Below are positions 32,281 to 40,185 of a DNA stretch of 40,185 nt, piece after piece. Where the stretch lies: contig CAMBUJ010000008.1 of NCBI GenBank assembly GCA_945871005.1, positions 1 to 40,185 on the forward strand, in the 5' to 3' direction. The notes beneath the pieces were generated by a model. It saw nothing but the letters and a program-made list of their open reading frames with translations. It ran no database searches and was not told the DNA's origin. The position numbers and the translations under genes were made by a program. The number at the start of each line of letters is the position of its first letter. The stretch's first letter is position 1. Source of the DNA: Opitutus sp. GAS368 (GTDB taxonomy: Bacteria > Verrucomicrobiota > Verrucomicrobiia > Opitutales > Opitutaceae).

Positions 32281-33113
32281 TGTCGGTTCTTCGTTTGGCA
32301 TGGCAGGCATTCAAGCCCGATTGGGTTCGCGCTTGGCAAACCAAACGGCATTCACTCTCCTTTGAAGGTCCCTTCCAATCCTGGCAGCATGCACGCTCGC
32401 GAAGCCGTGGCTACGACGACAAACATATTCTAAATTTGACCATTCGAGCGGCGCGCAGGGTTGTAACAGGACAGGCCGCCTATGACAGGGACACCGTCAC
32501 CTTCAATACCCCCCAGCCCGACGTTGTGCTGTTGTTGGTATTAAGTCAGGTTACCCGCGACAAAGATTCTGGGTTGTGCGTCTTAGACTTTGGCGGATCA
32601 CTCGGCAGCACATACAGACAGAATCGCGCCTTTCTTACAGGACCGCTTAAACTTGAATGGCACATCATTGAGCAGCCAGCCTTCGCCGAGGCTGGTGCTT
32701 ATGAGTTTGCCTCTCCTGAACTTCACTTTCATTCGCAACTGGAAACCGCACTGGCCTGTTGCACGCCCGATTTCCTCCTACTTTCCAGTGTACTCCAGTA
32801 TTTAGAACACGAAACCACCCTAGCCAGCCTTACCCGATTGCCGGTCAAGTGCGCACTCATCACTCGCACGCCATTCTGGGACGGAGACCATGACTTTATT
32901 GTGATCCAAAACGTCCCCACCTGCATTTATAAAGGCAGCTATCCGATGCGGATTTTTTCACGCTCCAAAATGCTGGAGCGTTGGGAGAAGGCGGGCATGG
33001 TAGTGGCGACAGCACCAGCCCCAGAGGGTGGATTCAGCGTATCCGGCATTGCCTTTACGTTTGAAACTTGGACACTGCGACCGAGCGCCAATATTGGGCG
33101 GCAGCCGAGTTAA
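32277..33113 (+). CDS. Putative methyltransferase, LIC12133/TIGR04325-like
   Basis: 278 residues. The order FEGPFQSWQHARSRSRGYDD (about 29-48), a YDRDTVTF piece, then LDFGGSLGSTYRQNRAFL (about 102-119), LEWHIIEQPAFAEAG, HFHSQLETAL and SSVLQYLEH is characteristic of the small family annotated as 'putative methyltransferase, LIC12133 family' in LPS and O-antigen loci. The glycine-rich DFGGSLGS is the presumed SAM loop. Function is unproven in the family. ATG 32277 overlaps the preceding TGA; a second ATG follows at once. It closes the plus-strand block 28828-33113 and converges with the next operon. Confidence 0.78.
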   Translation: MMSVLRLAWQAFKPDWVRAWQTKRHSLSFEGPFQSWQHARSRSRGYDDKHILNLTIRAARRVVTGQAAYDRDTVTFNTPQPDVVLLLVLSQVTRDKDSGLCVLDFGGSLGSTYRQNRAFLTGPLKLEWHIIEQPAFAEAGAYEFASPELHFHSQLETALACCTPDFLLLSSVLQYLEHETTLASLTRLPVKCALITRTPFWDGDHDFIVIQNVPTCIYKGSYPMRIFSRSKMLERWEKAGMVVATAPAPEGGFSVSGIAFTFETWTLRPSANIGRQPS

Positions 33114-33123
33114 GCGCCATTTA

Positions 33124-34062
33124 TCACCTCGCCGTGGGTTCTTTTAACGCCCATGCGACCATGCGGCGCAATCCATCCGCCAACGCAGTTTTCGCGCGCC
33201 ACCCCAGCTCTATGTCCGCCCGACCGCAGTCTGAAAAAAGCCCAAACTGATCCCCTGGGGGAGCAACTTTCTCTTCAACTGGATAGCCGGAAGGAAGTCC
33301 GGAGGCATCAAGCAAAAGCTGCAATAGGTCGCGCACACGTACCGGCATCCCAGATCCGATATTATAGACATCTGACGACGTTGCGTCCCGCCGAAGCACA
33401 TTTATCCACGCATCAATCACGTCTTCGATATACACAAAATCACGAAACCGTTCCAACGACCCCGTTACCGGAACCGGCACGCCCTTGAGCATGTACGCCA
33501 GATAAATACTTGCCATCCCCTGCCGTAGATTCGCGAGATTTTGGCCCGGACCATATACGTTAAACATGCGCAGTGCTGTAGTCGACAAACCGTCTCGCGA
33601 AGCAAGCCGCAACACATGCTCGGACATCAACTTAGAAACTCCATAGTATGAGACCGGCACCGCATCAGACGATTCACGCACAGGCAGTCCGACAGGGTTA
33701 CCGTAAACGGCCATTGAACTTGCATACAAAACACGCCGAATCCCCTGCTCGCGACACCAACGAACAAGCAAAATCGTCGATAGCGCATTGGTTTGCACAT
33801 CATAAACCGGTTGCTCCATGGACACCGCGCCGGATGACTGAGCTGCCAGATGGCACACCGCATCGTAACGCAATGCAGGCATTTTCCCGAGAGTCTCGGG
33901 CCGCCCAATATCACCATCAACGAACACCGCACCCTCAGGCACTGTTTCCCTACGGGCAGTGGATAAATTATCTACCACCACTACCGTATCACCCTCAGCA
34001 AGAAGGCGACGGGCAAGACATGAGCCAATGAACCCCGCGCCACCCGTAATCAATATAGTCAT
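33124..34062 (-). CDS. NAD-dependent nucleotide-sugar epimerase/dehydratase (GalE-like SDR)
   Basis: 312 residues of the extended short-chain dehydrogenase family. The NAD-binding loop is TGGAGFIGS (G7/G10/G13), with D31 after VVVV favouring NAD. The catalytic triad is visible as SSMAVYG (S115/S116), Y140 and K144 in YYGVSK. RMFNVYGPGQNLANLRQGMA and RFRDFVYIEDVIDAW are typical of UDP-hexose 4-epimerases. It could be a 4-epimerase or a dehydratase-like enzyme making a nucleotide sugar for the locus. Last gene of the FdtA-FdtB-epimerase operon, 30 bp after the aminotransferase stop. ATG 34062 has an AT-rich leader with no Shine-Dalgarno. Confidence 0.87.
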   Translation of the reverse strand: MTILITGGAGFIGSCLARRLLAEGDTVVVVDNLSTARRETVPEGAVFVDGDIGRPETLGKMPALRYDAVCHLAAQSSGAVSMEQPVYDVQTNALSTILLVRWCREQGIRRVLYASSMAVYGNPVGLPVRESSDAVPVSYYGVSKLMSEHVLRLASRDGLSTTALRMFNVYGPGQNLANLRQGMASIYLAYMLKGVPVPVTGSLERFRDFVYIEDVIDAWINVLRRDATSSDVYNIGSGMPVRVRDLLQLLLDASGLPSGYPVEEKVAPPGDQFGLFSDCGRADIELGWRAKTALADGLRRMVAWALKEPTAR

Positions 34063-34092
34063 TTAGATATAATTCAGAGCCTCTGATCCTAA

Positions 34093-35205
34093 TCACACGC
34101 CCCATCCATTCACCGCCGACACCACCCGCGCCACCTCGGCGTCCGTCAAATGCGGCCCCATCGGCAAGCTCAGCACTTCGGCATGGATCGCCTCCGTGAG
34201 CGGCCAACTCCCCTCGAACGCCCCCCGATACGCCTCCTGCCGGTGCGGCGGGATCGGATAATGCACCATCGTCTGCACCCCTTGCTCCGCCAGATACGCC
34301 TGCAGACGATCCCGCTCCGCACACCGCACCACGAACAAATGCCAGACGTGGGCCTCCGCCTCGACCGGCATCTCCGGTAAGCGCACCCAGGGGTTACGAA
34401 TTGTCTCCAGATACCGAGTCGCTACCTCGCGGCGCCTCGCGTTTTCTGCCCCCAGCAGCGGCAGACGCACCCGTAACAAGGCCGCCTGCAATTCGTCCAG
34501 CCGGCTGTTAAACCCCTGATAACGATTTTGATACTTTTTTTCCGACCCGTAGTTTCGCAGGGTACGCACCATGGAGGCCAGCGCCGCGTCCGACGTCGTC
34601 ACCGCCCCGGCGTCACCTAGGGCACCGAGGTTTTTCGTCGGATAAAAACTAAAACCCGCCGCGTCACCCCAGGCCCCCACTGCACGCCCGGCATGCACCG
34701 CCCCGTGCGCCTGCGCGCAGTCCTCGACCACCTTTAGCCCCCGGCGACGCGCGATCTCCGTGATCCGCGTCATGTCCGCCGCCTGCCCGTAAAGATGCAC
34801 CGCCAGAATCCCCCGGGTGCGCGGGGTGATCGCCGCCTCGATCCGCGCCGGATCGAGGTTAAAGGTCGCCCCGTGCGGCTCCACCAGCACCGGGCGCAGC
34901 CCCACCGCGCTCACCGCCAGAATCGAAGCAATATAGGTATTGGCCGGCACGATCACCTCGTCGCCCTGCACCATCACCCCCTGCTGAAGGTATGCGCGGA
35001 AAATCAGCGTCAACGCGTCCAAGCCGTTGCCCACCCCCACGCACTGCGCCGCCCCACACCACGCCGCAAACTCGCGCTCAAAGCCTTCCACCTCCACCCC
35101 CAGCACATACCACCCGGAATCCAGCACCCGCGTGAACGCCGCCAACAACGCGTCGCGGTGGTGGCGGTTGATTTCCTTCAGGTCGAGGCAGGGAATTAAG
35201 CTCAT
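34093..35205 (-). CDS. fdtB: DegT/DnrJ/EryC1-type sugar aminotransferase (FdtB/QdtB-like)
   Basis: PLP-dependent transaminase acting on a keto nucleotide sugar. 370 residues, normal length. Seen: [13 protein letters not shown] (60-72), [29 protein letters not shown] (161-169), [17 protein letters not shown] with the PLP lysine K191, and [16 protein letters not shown]. Beside an FdtA-like ketoisomerase it most likely makes a dTDP-3-amino-3,6-dideoxyhexose; the symbol is by this context. An acetyltransferase (FdtC/QdtC) to finish Fuc3NAc or Qui3NAc is not seen in the window. ATG 35205 overlaps the upstream TGA as ATGA. Confidence 0.88.
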   Translation of the reverse strand: MSLIPCLDLKEINRHHRDALLAAFTRVLDSGWYVLGVEVEGFEREFAAWCGAAQCVGVGNGLDALTLIFRAYLQQGVMVQGDEVIVPANTYIASILAVSAVGLRPVLVEPHGATFNLDPARIEAAITPRTRGILAVHLYGQAADMTRITEIARRRGLKVVEDCAQAHGAVHAGRAVGAWGDAAGFSFYPTKNLGALGDAGAVTTSDAALASMVRTLRNYGSEKKYQNRYQGFNSRLDELQAALLRVRLPLLGAENARRREVATRYLETIRNPWVRLPEMPVEAEAHVWHLFVVRCAERDRLQAYLAEQGVQTMVHYPIPPHRQEAYRGAFEGSWPLTEAIHAEVLSLPMGPHLTDAEVARVVSAVNGWGV

Positions 35206-35621
35206 GGCGTCGCCCCCGCGCTCAAACGCTGAAACTCCGCACGATTCCGGATATAGTCGCCCTCATCATAATGCTCGGCCGCTAGCACCATCAGCACGCA
35301 ATCAGGGGAAAAACCGCGCATTTCGTGCCAGACCATTGGATCCAGGACCAAGCCCCTCATTGGCGCGTCCAGTGACACCGTCTGCACGTCCACATTGTCG
35401 TCCAAATCAATCAGGCACGAACCCGCCAGACAAACGATCACTTGGCGAAGGGTTTTATGCGCATGCCCACCGCGTACGGATCCGGGCGTAAATCCGTAAA
35501 GTGTGTAAACGCGCTTGATCTCAAAGGGCACATCTCGCCCCCCTTCGATGGCGACCAGTAAGCCACGTTCATCGCCTCGCTGCGTAAGGGTTATCCATTT
35601 GGGCGTCATCCGTGCCGGCAT
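35202..35621 (-). CDS. fdtA: dTDP-4-keto-6-deoxyglucose 3,4-ketoisomerase (FdtA/QdtA-like cupin)
   Basis: 139-residue cupin of the WxcM-like family that moves the keto group from C4 to C3 of dTDP-4-keto-6-deoxyglucose. The signature [19 protein letters not shown] holds the paired histidines (H53, H55) of the active site; [11 protein letters not shown] and the final YIRNRAEF are also typical. Whether the product has the gluco (Qdt) or galacto (Fdt) configuration cannot be told from sequence. ATG 35621 is chosen because GGGAGG lies upstream of it (one of only two clear Shine-Dalgarno-like motifs in the window); ATG 35609 is an alternative. The first gene of the three-gene minus-strand operon. 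Confidence 0.87.
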   Translation of the reverse strand: MPARMTPKWITLTQRGDERGLLVAIEGGRDVPFEIKRVYTLYGFTPGSVRGGHAHKTLRQVIVCLAGSCLIDLDDNVDVQTVSLDAPMRGLVLDPMVWHEMRGFSPDCVLMVLAAEHYDEGDYIRNRAEFQRLSAGATP

Positions 35622-36089
35622 ACTCCGCGCCGCCTCCCTATTGGCGCAAGTGCGTTCGCTCGGGATTTGGCCGGCCGTCAAAGGGCCAACATCTGGTTGC
35701 GGAGGGGCGACAAACCGATCTCGCTAACCGCTCAGCTAAACGATACTTGCGCTCAGCGGCGCCGACCGCCGCACCCCACCAAAGCCATCCGCACCCTGTT
35801 TCATCTCAGCGCTTCACCGGAAGTCTCTCCCTTGGTTACAACCCTAAATCGCTTTGTCGCGCGTCGCCACGCATGAGCTTCTTCGGAAAACCAGCAGTCG
35901 GCCTCGAACCCTAATGCCACGCACCGGAATTCTGCACGCACTTCACCCCCGCCGCCACCACTCCCTTACGCGTAATCCCCATGCCGTTGACGCCCCATTG
36001 AAATCGATCCGAATTGACCTACTCAGCGAATAACCCGGCCACATGAAATCGCCCCGCTTTTACCGGCCTCATCGGCGCCGCACTTGCCC
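35622..36089. other. Gene-free stretch upstream of divergent operons
   Basis: 468 bp between the FdtA-like gene (minus) and the GT-C-like gene (plus). No coding frame is convincing; those present are rich in R, S and P with no start context. Promoters in both directions are expected. No strong repeat is visible. It may be the remnant of a lost gene, but nothing recognisable remains. Confidence 0.5.
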
Positions 36090-38303
36090 ATGAGCAAAAC
36101 ACGCAATCACTTCCTGTTGATCAGCCTCGGTCTCGTCTTTTCAGTCATGCTGATCACGGCGACGCTGATCATCAACACCTCCTTCATGCTCTATGATGAT
36201 GAGGGCTACGTGTTGCTCAGCTACCGGGAATTCATCAAAGGAAAGCGTCTCTACGACGACATCTTTACCCAATACGGCCCATTCCCCTACATTTACCACT
36301 GGATCGTCTCCATCCCCCTCCCTGCGCCCCTCTCTCACCTGCAGGGCCGCGGGCTCACCGCCTTGCACTGGGTTGGCAGCGCCCTGCTTGCGGGGGGCAT
36401 CGTCTTCCGCCTGACGCGAGCTTACGCCTCCAGCCTTTTGGCCGGTCTTGTGACGTTCAGCCTGCTCTGGCAGATGAACTCCGAGCCCTCTCATCCGGGC
36501 AGCCTCATTTGCCTCATCCTCGCCGCCACCGCCTATGTCACGGTCACGGCTTTTCAGGCGCAGAAATGGTGGTTACTCGCCGTCGCCACCGGAGTGTCTG
36601 CCGCCCTGCTACTGCTGACCAAAATCAATGTCGGCGCCCTGTTCCTCGCGGGCGCGGCTGCCGGTGCCCTGCTCGTAACCGACTGGCCGCTGCGCTGGCG
36701 TCGCCCAGCAAGCATGCTAGCCGGACTCGGTTTACTCGCGGTGCCGTGGGTGCTGATGGGCACACGCCTGAGCGAGTCGTGGGTCCTGATTCTCGCGGTC
36801 CAATTTTCTATCTCTGTGGCCGGCCTGCTCTGGATCACGCCCACACACCAGAAGGAGTGGGTTCGCCGAGTCCCGCCGCGCTGCTGGTGGGCCGGCCTCG
36901 TCGGCTTGGTCGGTGGTTTCGTCGTTATTAGCGGAGCCGTCTTACTCCGGGGAACATCCCCCGAGGCCCTGCTGCGTGCGGTCCTCATTGAGCCCTTTAG
37001 GCACCCGGCTCACTTTATGATCCCCCTGCGCTGGGATACCGCCCTCTGGCCGGTGACGCTGGTCTGCTTGTCCGTGGTGGCTCTCGCCGGCCAGGAACTG
37101 CGCAGGCACGGAGAGCTGACCCGGATGACGCGGAACGCAGTGTTTACCCTGAGGCTGGCTGCCCTCGCCGTATTTATCCTCAACACGCGCACCCTACTCA
37201 CCACCCCCGGTGTGGGCGCCTTTACCCACTACGCCCTTCCGCTGCTGCCGGTTTTTCTGATTCCCCTACGCACGGACGGCATCCGCCAACCGCTGATCTG
37301 GGCCGCCCTGCTGGCGCTACCACAAATTCTCCACATTTATCCGGTTGCCGGCAGCCAGATGGGTTGGGGCACATTTTTGTTCGTCCCCCTGCTGGTGATC
37401 GGTCTGCACGACCTGTGGGCAAATAACGCTCTGCCCTTGCCCGGGCTGCGGCGCTGGACCCCGCGCCTGCTGCTGCTGGTAGGGCTCACCCAGGTAGCGC
37501 TACTCTTCCAGACCGGGTGGGAGCGGTATATCACGTCCAAACCGCTCGGACTAACGGGCGCCGAAGGCATTCGAACTGAAAACCACGCCCGGCTCATTCT
37601 TCGATTAATGACACTCAACGCCAGTGTGCATGCCGACGTGTTATTCTCTCGTCCGGGAATGTTCAGCTACAACATCTGGAGCGGCGTCCCCACCCCGACC
37701 ACGAAAAACGCCACGCACTGGTTCTGGTTACTCGATGACTCCGAGCAGGCGAAAATCGTCGCCCGCCTCCAGTCCACCCCGCGCAGCGCGGTGATCACCA
37801 GCCGGCCGCTGGACGACTTTTTGGCCTCCATCGGAATTTCCACGGCCGGGCGCCTGCAAAGCCACCTTGAGGCCAGTTATAAATCACTGCTGGAGCGCAA
37901 TGGCTTTCAGTTTTACGTGCCGCTGGACTCCCGCGCCGCCCCCTTCGGTCTGGCGGAGTGCTACCTGCCCGCCGCCGCAGCCGCCCCAGAGACGCCCGTG
38001 CTGATCCAGTCCTTGGTGGCCCTTAACGGTCGCCCCGCCACCGCGCGTTTGAGCGACATCAACCACCCGTGGTCGCTCCGCCAAACCTACGCTGCCCCGC
38101 TTTGCCGCATCACCCTTGAACCGATCAACTCGCAGGGTACCGCCTTCGGCCCACCCGTCGAACTGCCCGCCGCTGGCGACCTGCGCGGCCTGTTCCGCTT
38201 GCGGGTTTACACGCCAGCCCGCCCGCCCATGGAACAGCTCAACCACGTCGTGCTCGAGCTACTCGACGCCAACGGGGCCGTGCTCGCCGAGTGTGTTTTT
38301 TAA
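36090..38303 (+). CDS. GT-C-fold membrane glycosyltransferase-like protein
   Basis: 737 residues with about eleven or twelve hydrophobic helices over residues 8-480 and a soluble C-terminal domain of about 250 residues. The first periplasmic loop has YDDEGYVLLSYREFIKGKRL then YDDIFTQYGPFPY; acidic pairs at this place (D36, D37, E38) are the catalytic signature of GT39/RgtA-like enzymes that use polyprenyl-phosphate sugars. It may add a side sugar to the glycan outside the membrane, fed by the GT2 enzyme at 18512. That link is inference. The C-terminal domain (HADVLFSRPGMFSYNIWSGV and later parts) is not recognised. ATG 36090 was preferred to TTG 36084. It ends 13 bp from a convergent gene. 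Confidence 0.75.
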   Translation: MSKTRNHFLLISLGLVFSVMLITATLIINTSFMLYDDEGYVLLSYREFIKGKRLYDDIFTQYGPFPYIYHWIVSIPLPAPLSHLQGRGLTALHWVGSALLAGGIVFRLTRAYASSLLAGLVTFSLLWQMNSEPSHPGSLICLILAATAYVTVTAFQAQKWWLLAVATGVSAALLLLTKINVGALFLAGAAAGALLVTDWPLRWRRPASMLAGLGLLAVPWVLMGTRLSESWVLILAVQFSISVAGLLWITPTHQKEWVRRVPPRCWWAGLVGLVGGFVVISGAVLLRGTSPEALLRAVLIEPFRHPAHFMIPLRWDTALWPVTLVCLSVVALAGQELRRHGELTRMTRNAVFTLRLAALAVFILNTRTLLTTPGVGAFTHYALPLLPVFLIPLRTDGIRQPLIWAALLALPQILHIYPVAGSQMGWGTFLFVPLLVIGLHDLWANNALPLPGLRRWTPRLLLLVGLTQVALLFQTGWERYITSKPLGLTGAEGIRTENHARLILRLMTLNASVHADVLFSRPGMFSYNIWSGVPTPTTKNATHWFWLLDDSEQAKIVARLQSTPRSAVITSRPLDDFLASIGISTAGRLQSHLEASYKSLLERNGFQFYVPLDSRAAPFGLAECYLPAAAAAPETPVLIQSLVALNGRPATARLSDINHPWSLRQTYAAPLCRITLEPINSQGTAFGPPVELPAAGDLRGLFRLRVYTPARPPMEQLNHVVLELLDANGAVLAECVF

Positions 38304-38316
38304 GAACGAGCCCCGC

Positions 38317-39051
38317 TCATCGCCTGCGCGCCACCAACACGAGGCTCACCCCGAAGGGCAAGGGAAACCTCAACCGCGCCAACCGCGTGAATTGCCAGCG
38401 TAAAAATCCGTTGATCGCGCGGCCCGGTACCTTGTCTTCGGCCCGCGCCACGGTGGACTTGGCCGGAAACCAGCTTCGCCAGCGCCGCACCAGCCAGACC
38501 GCCGGATAGACCGCCACATTGGTGTAGTTAACGTGCACGATTTCCCAGGCCTCGAGCGGAAAATGCGCGCACAACTGCTTCCGGTCGTAGCGTCGGTAAT
38601 GGTGCAAGGCCACGTCCCAATCACTCCACAACGCCATGCTGGCCGGCACCGTCACCACCGCCAGACCGCCCGGTTTCAACAACCGGTGAAAGCCCCGCAC
38701 CACTGCGTCCGCATCCGGCACATGTTCGAGCACGTCCAACGCCGTCACGTACTCCACCGCGCCATCGGGCAGCGGCACCCGCCCATCTTCCAGACTCAAA
38801 ATCTGCTCCGGTTGGAAACGCGTGCGCAGCAACCGCAACGCCTCCTCGTGGTCGTCGAGCACCAGCACCCGACAGTGCGCCTCCATCTCCTTCGCGAAGC
38901 GTCCGGTACCGGCCCCGCAATCCAACAGCACCTCCGCCGGAGCGGGCGGGCGCGACCGCAAGATCCAGCCGCGAACAAACTCGCGCTTGCCCGCGTAATA
39001 CCAGTGGTCCGCCTCCACGCGCTCTAAATTAGTGTATTCGTCTGGATTCAT
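38317..39051 (-). CDS. SAM-dependent methyltransferase (class I)
   Basis: 244 residues. Start MNPDEYTNLERVEADHWYYA, then LLDCGAGTGRFAKEMEAH (motif I, about 42-59), VLVLDDHEEAL, YVTALDVLEHVPDADAVVRG, RLLKPGGLAVVTVPASMALW and HHYRRYDRKQLCAHFPLE. The 'MALWSDWD...HHYRRY' passage is typical of methyltransferases in exopolysaccharide loci. A basic C-terminal part follows. The open frame extends to 39558, but residues before MNPDEY are antisense to the next gene and not counted. ATG 39051 has no Shine-Dalgarno. Transcribed alone, divergent from the ligase gene. Confidence 0.88.
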   Translation of the reverse strand: MNPDEYTNLERVEADHWYYAGKREFVRGWILRSRPPAPAEVLLDCGAGTGRFAKEMEAHCRVLVLDDHEEALRLLRTRFQPEQILSLEDGRVPLPDGAVEYVTALDVLEHVPDADAVVRGFHRLLKPGGLAVVTVPASMALWSDWDVALHHYRRYDRKQLCAHFPLEAWEIVHVNYTNVAVYPAVWLVRRWRSWFPAKSTVARAEDKVPGRAINGFLRWQFTRLARLRFPLPFGVSLVLVARRR

Positions 39052-39175
39052 CGGGGAGGGGGTTCGTCGATCACGGTGCTGGGCGGGTCCGCACGCTGTC
39101 GAAACTTTTCCCGCTCCGCCGCTAACACCGGAAACAGCTCGCCGCCGGTGAGGCGTCCCGCCAAGAACCCCAACC

Positions 39176-40185
39176 ATGGCCGACACCCACTGCCGTTCCC
39201 GCGCCCCGCTCAGGTTCAGCCACGAACCCATTTTAACCGCTCTCGGATTTGGCCCCACCCAGCCCGAATTCCGCGCCCACTTCGCCCCCGCCGCCGCCCT
39301 GGCCGTAGCGTTCGCCCTCCTGCCGTTCTGCCTGCTTTTGCCCATCGACGCGGATCGCTCCTTGCCCCTGCTTTTGGTGCCGGCGGTCGCGTTGGGGTGG
39401 AAAATCTCCCGGCCTGCCGCACCTGTTCTCCTCTCGCTGATCGCCTGGGCGCTGGGGGCCATCCTCATCGCCACGGCCTTCGCCGACCACACCGCGCGCG
39501 CGCTCGTCATGGCGTCCGCCGTCGTTTGGGTCATCGCCGGCGGCATGACCGCGCGCAACCTCGCGCCGTGCCCAGCCGCCGTACGCCTGGTGCTGGGCGG
39601 GATCGCTTTGGGTGCCGCCTGCGGGCTCGGGTTGGTGGCCGGTGGGGTCGGTCTGGCTTACATGGACTTCCCGCTCTACTGGGGTCCGCGTGTTTTTGGC
39701 ATGCACCAGTTCGCCGGGGCAATGGCCGCCCTCGCCCTGCTTCGGCTGGTCCACCCACGCCGGTGGATCACGGTGCTGCTCGCCATACTCGCCCTGGCCC
39801 TTTTAACCGGCCTAGCCACCTCCAACAGTCGCGCCGGCCTGGTCGGCTTGGCCGTGGCCCTCGGATTTTGGTTTTGGCGTGGTCACCCCGACGATCGCAA
39901 ATTCCTGCTTCTCCGGGTGGCTCCGCTCACCGCTACGGCGTTGGGTATCGCCTATTTTATTGGCCAACCCTTCACGGGCATGGGACTGGAGTCGGCGGTA
40001 GTTCGCACCGCCAACGCCACCAGCATCGAGGGCATTTCCTCGGCACGCTCCTACTTCTGGTCGGTCGTCTGGGAGCAGGTAAAGAACTCGCCCTGGATTG
40101 GCCACGGGGCCGACGCCTACCAGTACATTCAGCCCCGCCTGCACGGCGCGCAGCCCCACAACGTCGTCCTCCAGTGGCTTTATGA
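39176..40185 (+). CDS. O-antigen ligase/polymerase-like membrane protein (cut by the right edge)
   Basis: 336 codons are open from ATG 39176 to the window edge with no stop. The protein is a chain of about nine or ten hydrophobic helices (FAPAAALAVAFALLPFCLLL, ASAVVWVIAGGMTARN, VFGMHQFAGAMAALALLRLV). It has the Wzy_C/WaaL landmarks SNSRAGLVGLAVALGFWFWR, a following periplasmic loop, SPWIGHGADAYQYIQP and, at the edge, HGAQPHNVVLQWLY, where H should be the conserved loop histidine. It is a second member of the same superfamily as 19480. The N-terminus could lie elsewhere, but MADTHCRSRAPLRFSHEPIL gives a reasonable cytoplasmic start. A longer arginine-rich frame on the same strand is a shadow. 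Confidence 0.85.
   Translation, partial: MADTHCRSRAPLRFSHEPILTALGFGPTQPEFRAHFAPAAALAVAFALLPFCLLLPIDADRSLPLLLVPAVALGWKISRPAAPVLLSLIAWALGAILIATAFADHTARALVMASAVVWVIAGGMTARNLAPCPAAVRLVLGGIALGAACGLGLVAGGVGLAYMDFPLYWGPRVFGMHQFAGAMAALALLRLVHPRRWITVLLAILALALLTGLATSNSRAGLVGLAVALGFWFWRGHPDDRKFLLLRVAPLTATALGIAYFIGQPFTGMGLESAVVRTANATSIEGISSARSYFWSVVWEQVKNSPWIGHGADAYQYIQPRLHGAQPHNVVLQWLY

Noticed and set aside
35890-35925. Possible tRNA 3' end (complement of TCGGCCTCGAACCC)
   Set aside because: A T-loop-like word is present, but the flanking bases do not form a T stem and no anticodon or acceptor arm follows.
39076-40185. 369-codon arginine/proline-rich plus-strand frame at the right edge
   Set aside because: The frame starting at 39176 encodes a clear polytopic ligase-like protein and has no stop before the edge, so the 39076 frame is its shadow.

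Overview
The window is high-GC bacterial chromosome, most likely from the Verrucomicrobiota and perhaps Opitutaceae-like. That assignment is an inference. It rests on a stand-alone 90-residue SWIB-domain protein (a family common in Chlamydiae and Verrucomicrobiota), small secreted proteins of unknown family, a PKD plus FIMAH-like secreted protein, intergenic inverted repeats, and an almost complete lack of Shine-Dalgarno sequences. No rRNA, tRNA, CRISPR array, transposase or phage gene was seen.

Positions 1-18275 hold mostly housekeeping and envelope genes. After the tail of an unidentified gene come rlmN (23S rRNA/tRNA m2A methyltransferase), htpG (Hsp90), an outer-membrane beta-barrel protein, and a secreted unknown protein whose frame is broken at a C6 tract. 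Next are a two-domain polyphosphate kinase-2 (polyphosphate:AMP phosphotransferase type), SWIB, an MscS channel followed by two small genes, and a secreted LamG-like/PKD/FIMAH-like protein. Then come a small unknown gene, 1-phosphofructokinase, a class I aminotransferase, a LysM lipoprotein and kdsD. The gaps between these genes are filled with repeats: modular 'CGTAGCGGGA' elements, long inverted repeats with GCAAA-rich arms, nested palindromes, and hexamer and heptamer tandem arrays.

Positions 18512-40185 form a large surface-polysaccharide (O-antigen or exopolysaccharide) locus that runs off the right edge. It contains an initiating polyprenyl-phosphate sugar-1-phosphate transferase (21652), at least five glycosyltransferases, a Wzx-type flippase (28828) and two Wzy/WaaL-family membrane proteins (19480 and 39176, the latter cut by the edge). 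It also has a GT-C-like membrane protein, four methyltransferase-like proteins, a divergent acylneuraminate-type cytidylyltransferase and a GT-B-like transferase. A three-gene FdtA/FdtB-like/epimerase operon suggests a 3-amino-3,6-dideoxyhexose. The presence of flippase and polymerase or ligase, with no ABC transporter seen, suggests Wzx/Wzy-dependent assembly: the lipid-linked repeat is started on the inner face, extended by the glycosyltransferases, flipped, then polymerised or ligated outside.

The locus changes strand six times. Most genes within each block are joined by ATGA, GTGA or TGATG overlaps. The block at about 28.8-33.1 kb looks less GC-rich than its surroundings, consistent with assembly of the locus from transferred cassettes. 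The most unusual part is the cytidylyltransferase / GT-B / LIC12133-type methyltransferase cassette at 30141-33113. No nonulosonate biosynthesis genes are visible near it.
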